A program made the position numbers and the translations under genes. From positions 1,081,418 to 1,145,417 of the forward strand of contig NZ_KB899659.1 in the NCBI RefSeq assembly GCF_000378385.1: a DNA stretch of 64,000 nt, written 5' to 3'. This document shows, piece by piece, positions 29,420 through 38,876 of the stretch; position 1 is the first letter of the stretch, and every line of letters starts with the position of its first letter. Below the pieces are notes generated by a model. It was not told where the DNA came from, made no database searches, and saw nothing but the letters and a program-made list of their open reading frames with translations. Source of the DNA: Paenibacillus daejeonensis DSM 15491 (lineage in GTDB: Bacteria; Bacillota; Bacilli; Paenibacillales; Paenibacillaceae).

Positions 29420-30436
29420 TTATGCTTGAACCATTCTCGCATAATGCAGACGAGCGGGTGCCCCCGGCACTTCCTGCTCCTGCACACGTCCCAGCCGTAC
29501 GAGATGTCTCAGATGCGCAAGCGTTTCCGCCATTGCAAACCGCAGATTATGACTATCCGTTCCGACCCGGGCCCCAAATAACTGCTGACAAATCTCATAC
29601 CCGTCTCGCGGTTGCTCCAATTCATCAGCAATAACCGTTAATCGCTGCTCATGATGGCTGCGAATCTCGGCAATGCGTCCTGCAAAATCGCTGAATGGAT
29701 CGCGGTGACCCGGGAAGGCTTGCTCCACAGGGAACCGTGAAAGCTCCTCCAGGCTGCTCAGAAAAGAAGCCAGCGGGTCGTCGTCCCCTCCCGGCACCAG
29801 ACTAATGTTTGGCGTAATGTCGGGGAGTACCTGATCGCCGCAGATCATGAGCTTCTGCTCCCGTTGATAGAAGCACAGATGACCTGCCGCGTGTCCTGGC
29901 GCGTCCAGCACATCCCAAGAGAGGTCTCCGAGCGTCAGGGGCTCTCCAGCCTCAAGCAGCTCTACCAGCTGCGGCTGGGGCGAAACTAGCGCGACAAACC
30001 GGTCCAGATGCTCCCGAATACCATTCAATTGATGCTGAGGCATCCCATGCTGCGCATAAAGGGCAAGCAGACGCTCAGGAAACGCCGGGTGCTCGCCCCA
30101 CAGCTCGGACGTATAGGCGCGAGCAGCTGCTGACATGCGTACGGGCGCCCCGCTGCGCTGCTGCCACCAGCCAGCCAGACCGTAATGATCCGGATGCTGA
30201 TGCGTTAACACAATCGTATGTATGCTGGAGTAGGCAATGCCTCGTTCAGCCGTCACCGTCTCCCAGATTTGGACAGCTTCGGGCGTATGCAAGCCGGGAT
30301 CAACCAGCGTATATCCTCGTTGGTCCGGGATCAGATAGCTATTGACCCAGCGCAGGGCAAAGGGCAAGGGCACCTTCACCTGAATCCAGCCATCTAGCCA
30401 TTCCCGTACGGTCTGGCGGGATCGGGGGACACTCAT
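29420..30436 (-). CDS. MBL-fold metallo-hydrolase
   Basis: A 338-aa metallo-beta-lactamase-fold protein with the metal motif LTHQHPDHYGLAG (HxHxDH), further ligands around DAPGHAAGHLCF and CGDQVLPDITPN, and a C-terminal winged-helix-like part (ICQQLFGARV, AMAETLAHLRHLVRLG). The substrate is unknown; relatives are hydrolases or thioesterases. Its ATG overlaps the methyltransferase stop as ATGA. It is the last gene of the run that starts with the carotenoid genes, so a part in releasing or modifying a pathway product is possible but unproved. Confidence 0.85.
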   Translation of the reverse strand: MSVPRSRQTVREWLDGWIQVKVPLPFALRWVNSYLIPDQRGYTLVDPGLHTPEAVQIWETVTAERGIAYSSIHTIVLTHQHPDHYGLAGWWQQRSGAPVRMSAAARAYTSELWGEHPAFPERLLALYAQHGMPQHQLNGIREHLDRFVALVSPQPQLVELLEAGEPLTLGDLSWDVLDAPGHAAGHLCFYQREQKLMICGDQVLPDITPNISLVPGGDDDPLASFLSSLEELSRFPVEQAFPGHRDPFSDFAGRIAEIRSHHEQRLTVIADELEQPRDGYEICQQLFGARVGTDSHNLRFAMAETLAHLRHLVRLGRVQEQEVPGAPARLHYARMVQA

Positions 30437-31173
30437 TGGCCAGCCTCCCCCACCATAATTAGCCGCTTGGATTGTTGCTCATTGTACCGTGACCCATCAT
30501 AATCGCCATACCATTCCGTCACCCGCAGATCCGCTGCCTGCAATTGTGAGGTGAACCAGTCCAGTTCGTAGAGCCGGACCTGCTCGTCATAATGACGCTC
30601 CCCGCCATCCGGCAGTTGGATGGTGATATGCTTGCGGACCCAGCGCTCGTCCGCCCGCCGTTCCTCTATGATCCGCCAGCCCGTCTGCTCATCCAGCCGC
30701 TCGGACCGGGGCACAAGTGTACGCCGCACCTGAACAGGGTTGAGATAATCAATCAGAAATTTGCCGCCGGGTCGCAGTACCCGGCGCAACTGCCGGAGTA
30801 CAGCCTCGTTGTCTGCCTCCGAATCGAAATAACCAAAGGAGGTAAACAGATTGACCGTGGCATCAAAGCTGGCGTCCTCGAAGGGGAGCTGTCGCATATC
30901 TCCCTGTACCCAAGTGACCGCTTGCTGGTGGTCTTGTTCGCGGGCTTCGCGAAGCAGTGCCTTAGACAGATCGACACCTGTCACCCTATAGCCAAGTGCA
31001 TGAAGCGCCAGCGCATGACGTCCCATGCCACAGCCAACATCGAGCAGCCTCGCTCCCTCCGGCAGTTGAAGCCATCCGACCATCCGGCTCACCTCTTGTG
31101 CCGCCTGCTCCCAGTTTCTGTGCCTGTAAACGACTTTGTAATCGTCGCCAAAGCTGTGTTCATACCAACCCAT
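30433..31173 (-). CDS. Class I SAM-dependent methyltransferase
   Basis: A 246-aa soluble methyltransferase. Motif I is LLDVGCGMGRHALALHALGY (about residues 40-59), followed by VTGVDLSKALL and WVQGDMRQLPF for cofactor binding, and LRRVLRPGGKFLIDYLNP. GGAGGAGG lies 7 nt before the ATG. It is 26 bp after the IPP isomerase and coupled to the MBL hydrolase. The substrate cannot be read from sequence. Because some Bacillales carotenoids end in methyl esters, methylation of a carotenoid carboxylate is a reasonable hypothesis. Confidence 0.85.
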   Translation of the reverse strand: MGWYEHSFGDDYKVVYRHRNWEQAAQEVSRMVGWLQLPEGARLLDVGCGMGRHALALHALGYRVTGVDLSKALLREAREQDHQQAVTWVQGDMRQLPFEDASFDATVNLFTSFGYFDSEADNEAVLRQLRRVLRPGGKFLIDYLNPVQVRRTLVPRSERLDEQTGWRIIEERRADERWVRKHITIQLPDGGERHYDEQVRLYELDWFTSQLQAADLRVTEWYGDYDGSRYNEQQSKRLIMVGEAGQ

Positions 31174-31199
31174 CCAGCTTCCTCCTCCCTCTATCTCTG

Positions 31200-32294
31200 C
31201 TACTCAACTAATGCTGGTCGGCCGTCAGTGCGCACCAATCTAGTCGTTTCTTGCAACTCGGCGATGGAGCCCGCACCAATGCCGAACATGGCCGCCCGCA
31301 ACTCAAATTCAATTCGTTCGAACTGCTGGAGCAGATCAATTGTTCCTGCATCGGCTGTTTGAAGCGCTGCGCCAGGCAACAGAGCCCTTCCGAAACCCGC
31401 GAGATCCGCTCCCAGCGCCAGAGCCTTGGCTGCGTCTACACCCGTATGCAGACCGCCGCTTGCGATGATTGTCGCGTTACCGGCATGCCTGCGCACCTCC
31501 ATCAGACTGTCAACGGTGGAGATGCCCCAATCTGCAAAGGCGGCCGCCGCCTGACGACGGATCGGGTCGGTCGTGCGGAACTTTTCTACTTGACTCCACG
31601 AGGTCCCGCCCGCGCCAGCGACATCGACAAAGGCTACACCTGCGAGCTGCAGGCGTTTGGCAAGCTCGCCATCCATGCCCCAGCCGACCTCCTTGACGCC
31701 AACAGGCACAGAGAGCTGCTGGCACAGGTCCGCGATTTTGTCCAGAAGTCCACTAAAATCTGTATCACCTTCCGGCTGAAACACCTCTTGCATACTGTTC
31801 AGATGCAGCACCAAACCATCCGCCTCGGCCAGCTCTACAGCGCGCTGACAGGTGTCGACACCGTAGCCATAGTTGAGCTGAACCGCTCCAAAGTTGGCTA
31901 GAATCGGAATCGTAGGCGCTTCGCTTCGCACATGAAACGTTTCTGCCAGCGACTCGTCTTCAATTGCAGCCCGCATGGAACCAAGGCCAAGCGCCCAGCC
32001 CCTGGCTTGTGCCGCCTCTGCCAGTCTGCGGTTGATGCGTTCGGCTTGTTGGGTGCCCCCTGTCATGGAGCTAACGAGCAGTGGTGCCTGAAGCGGCTTG
32101 CCCAGAAACGAAGCTTGCAGTGAGATATCTTCGAATGATAATTCCGGCAGAGCATTATGACGGAAGCGCAGCTGATCAAAGCCGCTGCCGATGCCAACGG
32201 ATGTGACCGGCTCCTCCAGGCAGATCCGGATGTGCTCGCCCTTTCGCTTGGCCGTCGCGGCTTCCTCGTGATGTTCAAATCTCTCTTTCGTCAT
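31200..32294 (-). CDS. fni: Type 2 isopentenyl-diphosphate delta-isomerase
   Basis: FMN- and NADPH-dependent isomerase that balances IPP and DMAPP. The start at 32294 (MTKERFEHHEEAATAKRKGE) is fixed by AAGGAGG 6 nt upstream; the longer frame to 32321 is not supported. The 364-aa protein shows LLVSSMTGGTQQAERIN, LALGADLAGFGRALL and VGVKEVGWGM, typical of Idi-2. It stands 46 bp after the last carotenoid desaturase gene and probably feeds precursor into that pathway. Confidence 0.95.
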   Translation of the reverse strand: MTKERFEHHEEAATAKRKGEHIRICLEEPVTSVGIGSGFDQLRFRHNALPELSFEDISLQASFLGKPLQAPLLVSSMTGGTQQAERINRRLAEAAQARGWALGLGSMRAAIEDESLAETFHVRSEAPTIPILANFGAVQLNYGYGVDTCQRAVELAEADGLVLHLNSMQEVFQPEGDTDFSGLLDKIADLCQQLSVPVGVKEVGWGMDGELAKRLQLAGVAFVDVAGAGGTSWSQVEKFRTTDPIRRQAAAAFADWGISTVDSLMEVRRHAGNATIIASGGLHTGVDAAKALALGADLAGFGRALLPGAALQTADAGTIDLLQQFERIEFELRAAMFGIGAGSIAELQETTRLVRTDGRPALVE

Positions 32295-32340
32295 CCTAAC
32301 CCTCCTTCGGATGTATCCCATTTGTCTTGCGTAGATCTAT

Positions 32341-33822
32341 CTAGGACCCGTACAGCTTGATCAGGTGCTCTGCTACCAATTGTCCGGAGCGGGTGACAAT
32401 CGGTGTGCCGCCTCCCGGGTGCGTAGTACCGCCGACAAACCACAATCCCTCGACATCCTTGGAGCGGTTGGATGGCCGCAAAAAGGTCTGACGAGCGCGA
32501 TTGGAGGAAATACCATAAATCGCTCCCCGGTAGGCTGATGTGTCCCTGTGCAGATCTTCCGGCGTATAGACCTGTCTGACTGTGGCCTGCTCCAGACCTG
32601 CTACCCCCAGTCCTGTCAGCTCCGCTTCGATCCAGTTCGCGTAGGACTCCCGCTCTTGCTGCCAGGACCACTGCTGTGACAAATACGGCGCATTGGCCAG
32701 CACAAACAGGCTGCTGCCTCCCGGAGGCGCGGCCTCCGGCTCGGAAATCGCGGGATGACAGACGTAAAGAGTCGGCTGCTTCGGCGCTCGCCGTTCCCTG
32801 AAAATCGCTTGGAATTCACTGGGGTACTGATCGGGGAAAAACACCGTATGATGCAGCAACTTGGGCTGGGAGACTTGCGTCCCAACCAACATGACAAATC
32901 CCGATAACGAAGGCTCGTAAGCCTGAATGCGTGAATTGGACAGGGAAGGCCGATCTTCCTGGCGCAAGAGCTTCTCGCAGATCGTCAGGACATCACCGCC
33001 GGCAATGACAAGATCGGCCTCCAGCGGGAAGCCATCCGTCTCCACGCCTGTCGCTCTGCCGTTATGAACGATAATTCGCTCCACTTGGACGTTATATTGA
33101 ATGTCAACGCCCAGCTCGCCTGCCAGCTTGGCATAGGCCTGGACGATTGCGCTAGTGCCGCCTTTCACCCCAAACACGCCAATCTCACTCTCCACATGGG
33201 ACAGCATCGCAAAAATTGCAGGGGCTTCATAAGGGGAGGAGCCAACATAGGTCGCATAACGGCCAAGCATCGCCAGGGTGTTCGGATGACGGAAATAACG
33301 CCGCAGGAGACTCTGCAGCGAGGTAAAAGGACGGATCTTCATGAACGCAGCAGCCATCTGCGGGCTAACCATGTCCCGCCAGCCGAGCATTAGCTTGCCC
33401 AGAAACTGTTCCTCCGAGATCCGATACAACCTGGCTGCTTCCTGAGTGAAGCTGCGATAAGCTGCGGCATCTTCCGGACTATACATAGCAATCTGAGAAG
33501 CCATCACATCCGCGGAACGATGCAGGTCCACGACCGAGCCGTCACGAAATATATTGCGAACAGAAGGCATCAGGGGGTAGAATGATACATAATCTTCCAT
33601 CCGTTTGCCTACTTCCGTAAATACCTGCTCGAACATATGCGGCATCGTAATGGTGCTCGGTCCGCGGTCAAAGCGATGACCCGCCTCCGTCACCCGCTGC
33701 AGCTTGCCCCCGGCGCATGTCTGCTGCTCCAGCACCGTAACGTTGAACCCGTGCGCTGCCAGACGAATCGCTGCGGAGAGTCCCCCCAGTCCCGCGCCGA
33801 TGATAATCACTCGCTTCTTCAC
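32341..33822 (-). CDS. CrtP/CrtN-type carotenoid oxidase or desaturase
   Basis: A 493-aa flavoprotein of the phytoene desaturase superfamily. The GTG at 33822 overlaps the glycosyltransferase stop (GTGA) with AGGGAG upstream, giving VKKRVIIIGAGLGGLSAAIR. A frame to 33843 is less likely. FAD binding is at the N-terminus, with FDRGPSTITMP, and the C-terminal motif is WFVGGTTHPGGGTPIVTRSG. Its place beside a glycosyltransferase and an acyltransferase is like CrtP in the staphyloxanthin cluster, which oxidises the terminal methyl group. Which of the three CrtN-type proteins desaturates and which oxidises cannot be settled by eye. Confidence 0.88.
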   Translation of the reverse strand: MKKRVIIIGAGLGGLSAAIRLAAHGFNVTVLEQQTCAGGKLQRVTEAGHRFDRGPSTITMPHMFEQVFTEVGKRMEDYVSFYPLMPSVRNIFRDGSVVDLHRSADVMASQIAMYSPEDAAAYRSFTQEAARLYRISEEQFLGKLMLGWRDMVSPQMAAAFMKIRPFTSLQSLLRRYFRHPNTLAMLGRYATYVGSSPYEAPAIFAMLSHVESEIGVFGVKGGTSAIVQAYAKLAGELGVDIQYNVQVERIIVHNGRATGVETDGFPLEADLVIAGGDVLTICEKLLRQEDRPSLSNSRIQAYEPSLSGFVMLVGTQVSQPKLLHHTVFFPDQYPSEFQAIFRERRAPKQPTLYVCHPAISEPEAAPPGGSSLFVLANAPYLSQQWSWQQERESYANWIEAELTGLGVAGLEQATVRQVYTPEDLHRDTSAYRGAIYGISSNRARQTFLRPSNRSKDVEGLWFVGGTTHPGGGTPIVTRSGQLVAEHLIKLYGS

Positions 33823-34961
33823 TGGTAGATTCTCCCTTTCCATTCATAGCCTTTGCCCCGGCCAGCTGACAGCCAGGAGGCGACCCCAATCGCAACCATA
33901 CAGGCGATGCTGGCCGGCAGGAGCCAAGCCAGCCAACCAGGCTGATCTTGCATGCGATCAGTCGTGCACTTGATTGCCACTCCCAGCAGATAGGCTGCGG
34001 CAGCAGGCACCAGCCAGTCAGTGATAATTGGTGAAAGCAGAAGTGCAAGAAACGGCAGCAAATAAAGACAGGAATACAACCCAAGCACGGCGGCCAGCAA
34101 TACAGGATTGCGCCCTGTTCCAGCATACATGTTCTTGCGGAAGCCATGCCACACCTCGCGGGCATCATGGTACATCCTCATATGAACAACCGGTTTTACA
34201 TCAGCCAAGGTCACCGCATACCCCTGCCGCTTCACCTCACGGGCGAGTGCCATGTCATCGACCAGATTGTTTCGATTGGCAGCATGCCCCCCAATCGCCT
34301 TGTATGTACCGCTGTTGATCAGCATCCAGGCTCCATGTGCAGCAGCAAATCGGGCATCCGAAGAACCGCGTACTAATCGGATCGGCAGATGGCATCCGAT
34401 GGTGAAGCCCATCATGGGGACAACGAGTCGTTCCATCCAGGTTTTCGTCAATTGGCGAGGAAACCCCGTAATCAGTCCGTCTCCTTGCTTTTGTGCCGCA
34501 TGCCAAGCGGCCTCTACAGCGCCCTTCTCCATTCGGGCATCCGCATCCAGAAACAGCCACCACTTGCCTGTTGCTGCTTCGGCCAGTTGGTGACAGGCAT
34601 AAGCTTTGCCAATCCAGCCTGCCGGAGGTTCTTCCCCGCGGATCAACGTGACGCGCGGGTCCCCGCCTATTGCCTCGACGGCTAAGCGGTTGGTGTCATC
34701 CTCGGAACGGTCATCCAGGACAATGACCTCGTAGCTGCCATTAGCGGGACCGGCTTCTAGTACAGATGTCAGACAGGCTCCAATATTGCGGGTCTCATTG
34801 CGGGCCGGGATCAGAATCGACAGTCGAGGCTGCTGCTCCGCTTGTGCATCGCCTGGTTTGTGCTGGGGCTGCGCCAATAGCGGCAGCTGTCTGACATTCC
34901 ACAAGGCGAAGGCAAGCTGCAGGAGCAATACGCCAACTACGAGCCAAAGAATGATTTCCAT
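33819..34961 (-). CDS. GT2 glycosyltransferase, CrtQ-like
   Basis: A 380-aa membrane glycosyltransferase. It has an N-terminal transmembrane helix (residues 3-22), a GT-A domain with LSILIPARNETRNIG and the DxD-like FLDADARME, then NLVDDMALAREVKRQGY, and three or four C-terminal membrane helices from about residue 290. This layout is like CrtQ, which adds glucose to the carboxyl group of diaponeurosporenoate. Here the acceptor could instead be a hydroxyl made by the CruF-like enzyme. Its start lies 25 nt inside the acyltransferase gene. Confidence 0.88.
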   Translation of the reverse strand: MEIILWLVVGVLLLQLAFALWNVRQLPLLAQPQHKPGDAQAEQQPRLSILIPARNETRNIGACLTSVLEAGPANGSYEVIVLDDRSEDDTNRLAVEAIGGDPRVTLIRGEEPPAGWIGKAYACHQLAEAATGKWWLFLDADARMEKGAVEAAWHAAQKQGDGLITGFPRQLTKTWMERLVVPMMGFTIGCHLPIRLVRGSSDARFAAAHGAWMLINSGTYKAIGGHAANRNNLVDDMALAREVKRQGYAVTLADVKPVVHMRMYHDAREVWHGFRKNMYAGTGRNPVLLAAVLGLYSCLYLLPFLALLLSPIITDWLVPAAAAYLLGVAIKCTTDRMQDQPGWLAWLLPASIACMVAIGVASWLSAGRGKGYEWKGRIYQ

Positions 34962-35692
34962 GCCCGCACCTTCTTCTTCATCGTTAAGAACGCTTCACTG
35001 GTGGAGCCCCCGCTTGACAGCAGCGGCGAGAAATCGTTCGCAAGCTGCGGATCTCCGTCAATACATCGGCTGCGATGCCGCTCCAGCTGCTCGCTAAACT
35101 TTTGCTCAATCAAGGCAGTGGCTGCCTGCTTGCCCATATGGCCCCAATCATGACGAAGCGGTGTCCCTGCCAACAATGAAACCTCGGTTTTCTGGTGGTG
35201 ATAAGACGAGTAGTATAACGTTACCGGCAGAACTGTGGTCTGTGGGCAACGCTCCAATACATAGCCGATGCCGGTCTGAAATCGAAGGGGGCGGTGCTCC
35301 AGATGTTGGATCTCGCCTTGAGGAAACATCCATACACACTTCCCTGCTTCCAACAGACCTTGGGCATAACGCAACGAGACGAGCATCCTCCTCGGATGAC
35401 TTTTGTCGATGGAGAAGACGCCCAGCTTACGGAAAAAGCGAAAATCGCGCATTTGCTTTTCGTCCATCATAACGTAATGATCGCCGCGCGAGCAAGTTCG
35501 GAACGCATGATAGAGAACCATGCCGTCCCACCAAGAGCTATGATTGGCGATAAAAAGACAGCCGCCACTCGGCAATGCGGCATCCAGGTCCCCCTGCAAA
35601 CCGACAAAATGAAAGTGGCGGCGCAGCAAATAGTGCTTGTTATAATGGAAAAACAACCGATCAAAAGGCGCAGATTTAGCAGCTTCAATCAC
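34937..35692 (-). CDS. PlsC-type (lysophospholipid/glycolipid) acyltransferase
   Basis: A 251-aa acyltransferase with the H(X)4D motif IANHSSWWDGMV and the later FPQGEIQ motif of the PlsC family. The GTG at 35692 has GGAGGG at 6 nt and overlaps the preceding stop by 8 nt; the earlier frame to 35719 is less likely. In this operon it likely esterifies the sugar of the glycosylated carotenoid with a fatty acid. That would be a functional counterpart of CrtO in staphyloxanthin synthesis, though CrtO itself is from another family. Confidence 0.85.
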   Translation of the reverse strand: MIEAAKSAPFDRLFFHYNKHYLLRRHFHFVGLQGDLDAALPSGGCLFIANHSSWWDGMVLYHAFRTCSRGDHYVMMDEKQMRDFRFFRKLGVFSIDKSHPRRMLVSLRYAQGLLEAGKCVWMFPQGEIQHLEHRPLRFQTGIGYVLERCPQTTVLPVTLYYSSYHHQKTEVSLLAGTPLRHDWGHMGKQAATALIEQKFSEQLERHRSRCIDGDPQLANDFSPLLSSGGSTSEAFLTMKKKVRAWKSFFGS

Positions 35693-36461
35693 GGCGGGCC
35701 CTCCATTCCATGACGGCAAACGCGAGGATAGCCATAATTACTGGCCCAGCAAGGGCTTCTTTCCACCCCAGCAGTCCAAACATGAGACACATCCCGCCGT
35801 AGAGTCGGTACGCCTCTCGCCGCAGTCTGCCGTTCGTTTTCTGCATCGGGAACATGAAGGAGAGCAACGCGGCCAATACGAACCAGCTGACGAAATTCTG
35901 GGTAGGAATCCCGTAATAGGAGCCCCAGGCCCCCGGATCAAGCCAAATCCAGAATTCTCTGCTGAAAGCGACGGGATCGAGTATCAAGTCAAACCAAAGC
36001 GCGTAGGTTCCGACCTCGAGCGCTCGACCGATCCGACTGGAGGCACGGCTGATCAACAGTGCGCTGCCCACCACTCCAATCCAGGCAAATCCAATCGGGA
36101 TGGGCACCTCCCACGGTCCAAGGCGGAGAATATCTGTATAGTAGTAATGTCCAAAAGGAAAACCGGTTTCCGTACCCAGCCATTCGGCAAACATGGTTGT
36201 CACGCCAACAACTGCAGCGAGCGCAGTTAAGCGCCAGGGGGCCGGACGGAAGCGCTGCTGTTCGGCCCGGTGAAGCAAACTGAACGTATACAATCCAAAA
36301 AAGACAAGAAACAAACCATTGCTGAATGCCAGTGCGTCAGGCACTCTGTAGAACAACATCAACAGCAAGCCGATCAGCATCCAGAACCAGAACACCAAAC
36401 GGATCGTTTTGCCAGGCATGGAGAGACGTTCTTCCGTAGGTGCAATCATGACTTCTCTCAT
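35685..36461 (-). CDS. CruF-like carotenoid biosynthesis membrane protein
   Basis: A 258-aa integral membrane protein with about seven helices. The part TEWLGTETGFPFGHYYY is close to it in form (here AEWLGTETGFPFGHYYYTD), with LRLGPWEVPIPIGFAWIG and WFDLILDPVA following, as in the CruF/bisanhydrobacterioruberin hydratase family. Known CruF enzymes add water across the terminal double bond to give a 1-hydroxyl. The ATG at 36461 starts 1 nt after the synthase stop. The longer frame to 36647 runs through the synthase gene and is rejected. Confidence 0.82.
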   Translation of the reverse strand: MREVMIAPTEERLSMPGKTIRLVFWFWMLIGLLLMLFYRVPDALAFSNGLFLVFFGLYTFSLLHRAEQQRFRPAPWRLTALAAVVGVTTMFAEWLGTETGFPFGHYYYTDILRLGPWEVPIPIGFAWIGVVGSALLISRASSRIGRALEVGTYALWFDLILDPVAFSREFWIWLDPGAWGSYYGIPTQNFVSWFVLAALLSFMFPMQKTNGRLRREAYRLYGGMCLMFGLLGWKEALAGPVIMAILAFAVMEWRARRD

Positions 36462-36462
36462 A

Positions 36463-37347
36463 CTAGACCGCTGCGGTTTCTTTGGTTTGTGGATCGGGAA
36501 GCGCCACGCCGTGCTTCTTGACAAGCCGCTGCAGAATACCAAGCTTGGCCAGAGCCGACACATATGCCCTTCTATGGAACACCTCGTAATGATGCGTAGC
36601 GACATCATCCAGGATGGCTTCATACATCCGCGAGGACAGCTCCACACAGAAAGCGCTCATGCGGGGGTAGCCGCTGGTGTGATTCAGACCTTCGTTGAAC
36701 CACTGCCTGGCAAGCATCGTCAACTCCTGAATCATCCCTGCCCAAGCTTCGTTCGTGACGCCTCGCTCGAACTCCTCCTCCGAATACCCATGCGCGTGCA
36801 TGATCTCCAGCGGGATATACCGGCGTCCCCGCCGTTGATCCTCGCCAACGTCTCTAATAATATTCACAATTTGCATGGCTTTGCCGATTCGGATGCCTGC
36901 TTCAATCACTTCTTGGTCTGGATGATCATGAAGCACCGGCAACAGCATCTCGCCTACTGTACCCGCAACCAGGTAGCAGTAGCGCTCGAATTGCTCCATC
37001 GTCTCATAACGCGTCAAGTGCGCATCCAGCCGCTGACCTTCAATTTGTCTCCAGAACGGCTCTTTGGAGATGGGAAAGGAGTCGAACAGCCAACGCAAGG
37101 CCGGCCAGATGTAATGACCTTCCGCCTGCTCCAGGTGTTCTAGCCGATAAGCCAACTCATCCAGTGTATAAGGAGACTGTTCCGGTTCATCCATGGCATC
37201 GTCAATCATCCGGCAAAAAGCATACAAGACGAAAACCGCTTCTTTGCGAGGGCTGGGCAATAAGCCGAATGCTTTGTAAAACGTCGTGGAACCATCCTTG
37301 ATCTTCATCTCACATGCCTTCAATACGTTCCTTAGGCTCCTGTCCAT
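36463..37347 (-). CDS. crtM: Phytoene/dehydrosqualene synthase (CrtB/CrtM family)
   Basis: Condenses two prenyl diphosphates head to head, either two FPP to dehydrosqualene (C30, CrtM) or two GGPP to phytoene (C40, CrtB). The 294-aa protein has both aspartate motifs, RMIDDAMDE at residues 45-53 and IIRDVGEDQRRGRRYIP near 175. AAAGGAGAG lies 6 nt before the ATG, which is 16 nt inside the preceding desaturase gene. The C30 product is more usual in Bacillales, but chain length cannot be decided from sequence alone, and no GGPP synthase is in the window. Confidence 0.9.
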   Translation of the reverse strand: MDRSLRNVLKACEMKIKDGSTTFYKAFGLLPSPRKEAVFVLYAFCRMIDDAMDEPEQSPYTLDELAYRLEHLEQAEGHYIWPALRWLFDSFPISKEPFWRQIEGQRLDAHLTRYETMEQFERYCYLVAGTVGEMLLPVLHDHPDQEVIEAGIRIGKAMQIVNIIRDVGEDQRRGRRYIPLEIMHAHGYSEEEFERGVTNEAWAGMIQELTMLARQWFNEGLNHTSGYPRMSAFCVELSSRMYEAILDDVATHHYEVFHRRAYVSALAKLGILQRLVKKHGVALPDPQTKETAAV

Positions 37348-38876
37348 GAGACTCTCTCCTTTGTTAAATGATCTGTGAGCAGCTTGGCTCCTTGCAGCAC
37401 AATAGGCACTCCGCCGCCAGGGTGAATCGATGCACCGACACTGTACAAGCCTTTGATCGGATAAGGGACGATCTGGGGACGAAACGGCCCGGACTGGGAT
37501 AACGTTGGGGCAATACCGAAGCTGCCCCCTTGGTACCAGCCTTCCGCTGCACCGTCTGCAGGTGTGCGGATGTTCATCCAGCGAATAGACGCCTTCAATC
37601 CAGGGAATGCCCGTTCTTCCGCATCAGCAATAATTCGCTCTGCCAGCATCGACGCCGATTCCCGCAGTCGCTCTCGGGCGCCCACATCTTCCTCAAGGTA
37701 AGGGACCGGAAGCGGAATCAGCACATAGAGTACAGAATGACCAGCGGGAGCGGCCTCTGGATCGGCGGCCACCGGGTTGAAAATATAATACGGAGGCAGC
37801 TCATCCGAGTCGCCAGGCGGCTTGAGCCGGGCAGCCATTTGCTCCAAACTGTGGTTCAGGGACTGCGGTAAAAAGTATTGATGCGGAATGACCGACCGGT
37901 CGGTCGGCGGTTCGCCGATAGGTCCGCCGTCGTCTGACCAGCGTTTCTCTGCTCCTATATATAACAGTATACAGCCTGAGGACGGCTTAAACGAGCGCGG
38001 TTTAGCTTTACCTGCAGGCAACAACTTTGACAGGTTTGGAAAATCACCATTGTAGATGACATGATCATAGGAATGAAACCCGTTGTTCCTCGTATGAAAG
38101 CCTTTAGCCATGGAATCTTCGATCTGAATCCCGGTTACGTCGCCGTTATCCCCTTGGTGAATCTGTACACCTTGTGCAATCAAATGCTTTTCCAGCAGCG
38201 GTACGAGTGATGCGTAGCCGCCCTTCCAATACCAAATCCCAAATTCATGTTCAGCATACGGGATAAAGCTATATAGAGAAGGTGATGCTCCAGGCAATCC
38301 CCCAATGTATAACGTCTGCAGAGAGAAAGCATCAATTGCCCGTTCGGCTTTGAAGTATCTCGCTGCCAATTGGCGCGTGCTCTGATACGCCCGTAAGCGG
38401 CCCAACAGTTTCAGATTATCGATGGAAAAGAAATCCCGTTTGCGCAAGAAGGATCGATCAAGAAATTTCGTCTTCCCTTCTGTAAACGCCGGAGCCATAT
38501 CCTCCATGTACCTTCTCATGCCCTGACCGTCTCCAGGAAACAATCGCTCCAGTTCTTCTGCCATTCGATCCGGGTCACGATATTTGGTTAAACACATGCC
38601 GTCCGGATAATGAATACGGTATAAAGGATCACATTCAATCAGTTCATATTCTTCAGAACCAATGCCTACTTCGGCCAGTAACGATTGCAGCATCTCGGGA
38701 AGCAGCACTATTGTGGGTCCACGGTCAATCTGGTACATCCCACCATTGCTCTCAAATGCTAATCGCCCTCCTAATTGCGAGGAACGTTCAAACAGGTCAA
38801 CCTCCCAGCCTGCTCTTGCCAGCTGCAGCGCACTCATCATGCCGCCCAGCCCACCACCGATTATCCCGGCTTTCAT
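37332..38876 (-). CDS. CrtN-type carotenoid desaturase, second copy
   Basis: A 514-aa flavoprotein with the N-terminal FAD motif GIIGGGLGGMMSALQLARAG, YQIDRGPTIVLLP, and the C-terminal YSVGASIHPGGGVPIVLQ. AAGGAGGG lies 6 nt before the ATG, which overlaps the stop of the first desaturase (ATGA). Compared with its neighbours it is the most divergent of the three, for example GASIHPGGG in place of GGTTHPGGG. It may act on the other half of the molecule or as an oxidase. Coupled translation suggests roughly equal amounts of the first two enzymes. Confidence 0.88.
   Translation of the reverse strand: MKAGIIGGGLGGMMSALQLARAGWEVDLFERSSQLGGRLAFESNGGMYQIDRGPTIVLLPEMLQSLLAEVGIGSEEYELIECDPLYRIHYPDGMCLTKYRDPDRMAEELERLFPGDGQGMRRYMEDMAPAFTEGKTKFLDRSFLRKRDFFSIDNLKLLGRLRAYQSTRQLAARYFKAERAIDAFSLQTLYIGGLPGASPSLYSFIPYAEHEFGIWYWKGGYASLVPLLEKHLIAQGVQIHQGDNGDVTGIQIEDSMAKGFHTRNNGFHSYDHVIYNGDFPNLSKLLPAGKAKPRSFKPSSGCILLYIGAEKRWSDDGGPIGEPPTDRSVIPHQYFLPQSLNHSLEQMAARLKPPGDSDELPPYYIFNPVAADPEAAPAGHSVLYVLIPLPVPYLEEDVGARERLRESASMLAERIIADAEERAFPGLKASIRWMNIRTPADGAAEGWYQGGSFGIAPTLSQSGPFRPQIVPYPIKGLYSVGASIHPGGGVPIVLQGAKLLTDHLTKERVSWTGA

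Noticed and set aside
35685-36647. Long start for the CruF-like gene (320 codons)
   Set aside because: The first 62 codons would overlap the synthase gene and look like out-of-frame translation; the ATG at 36461 follows the synthase stop directly.
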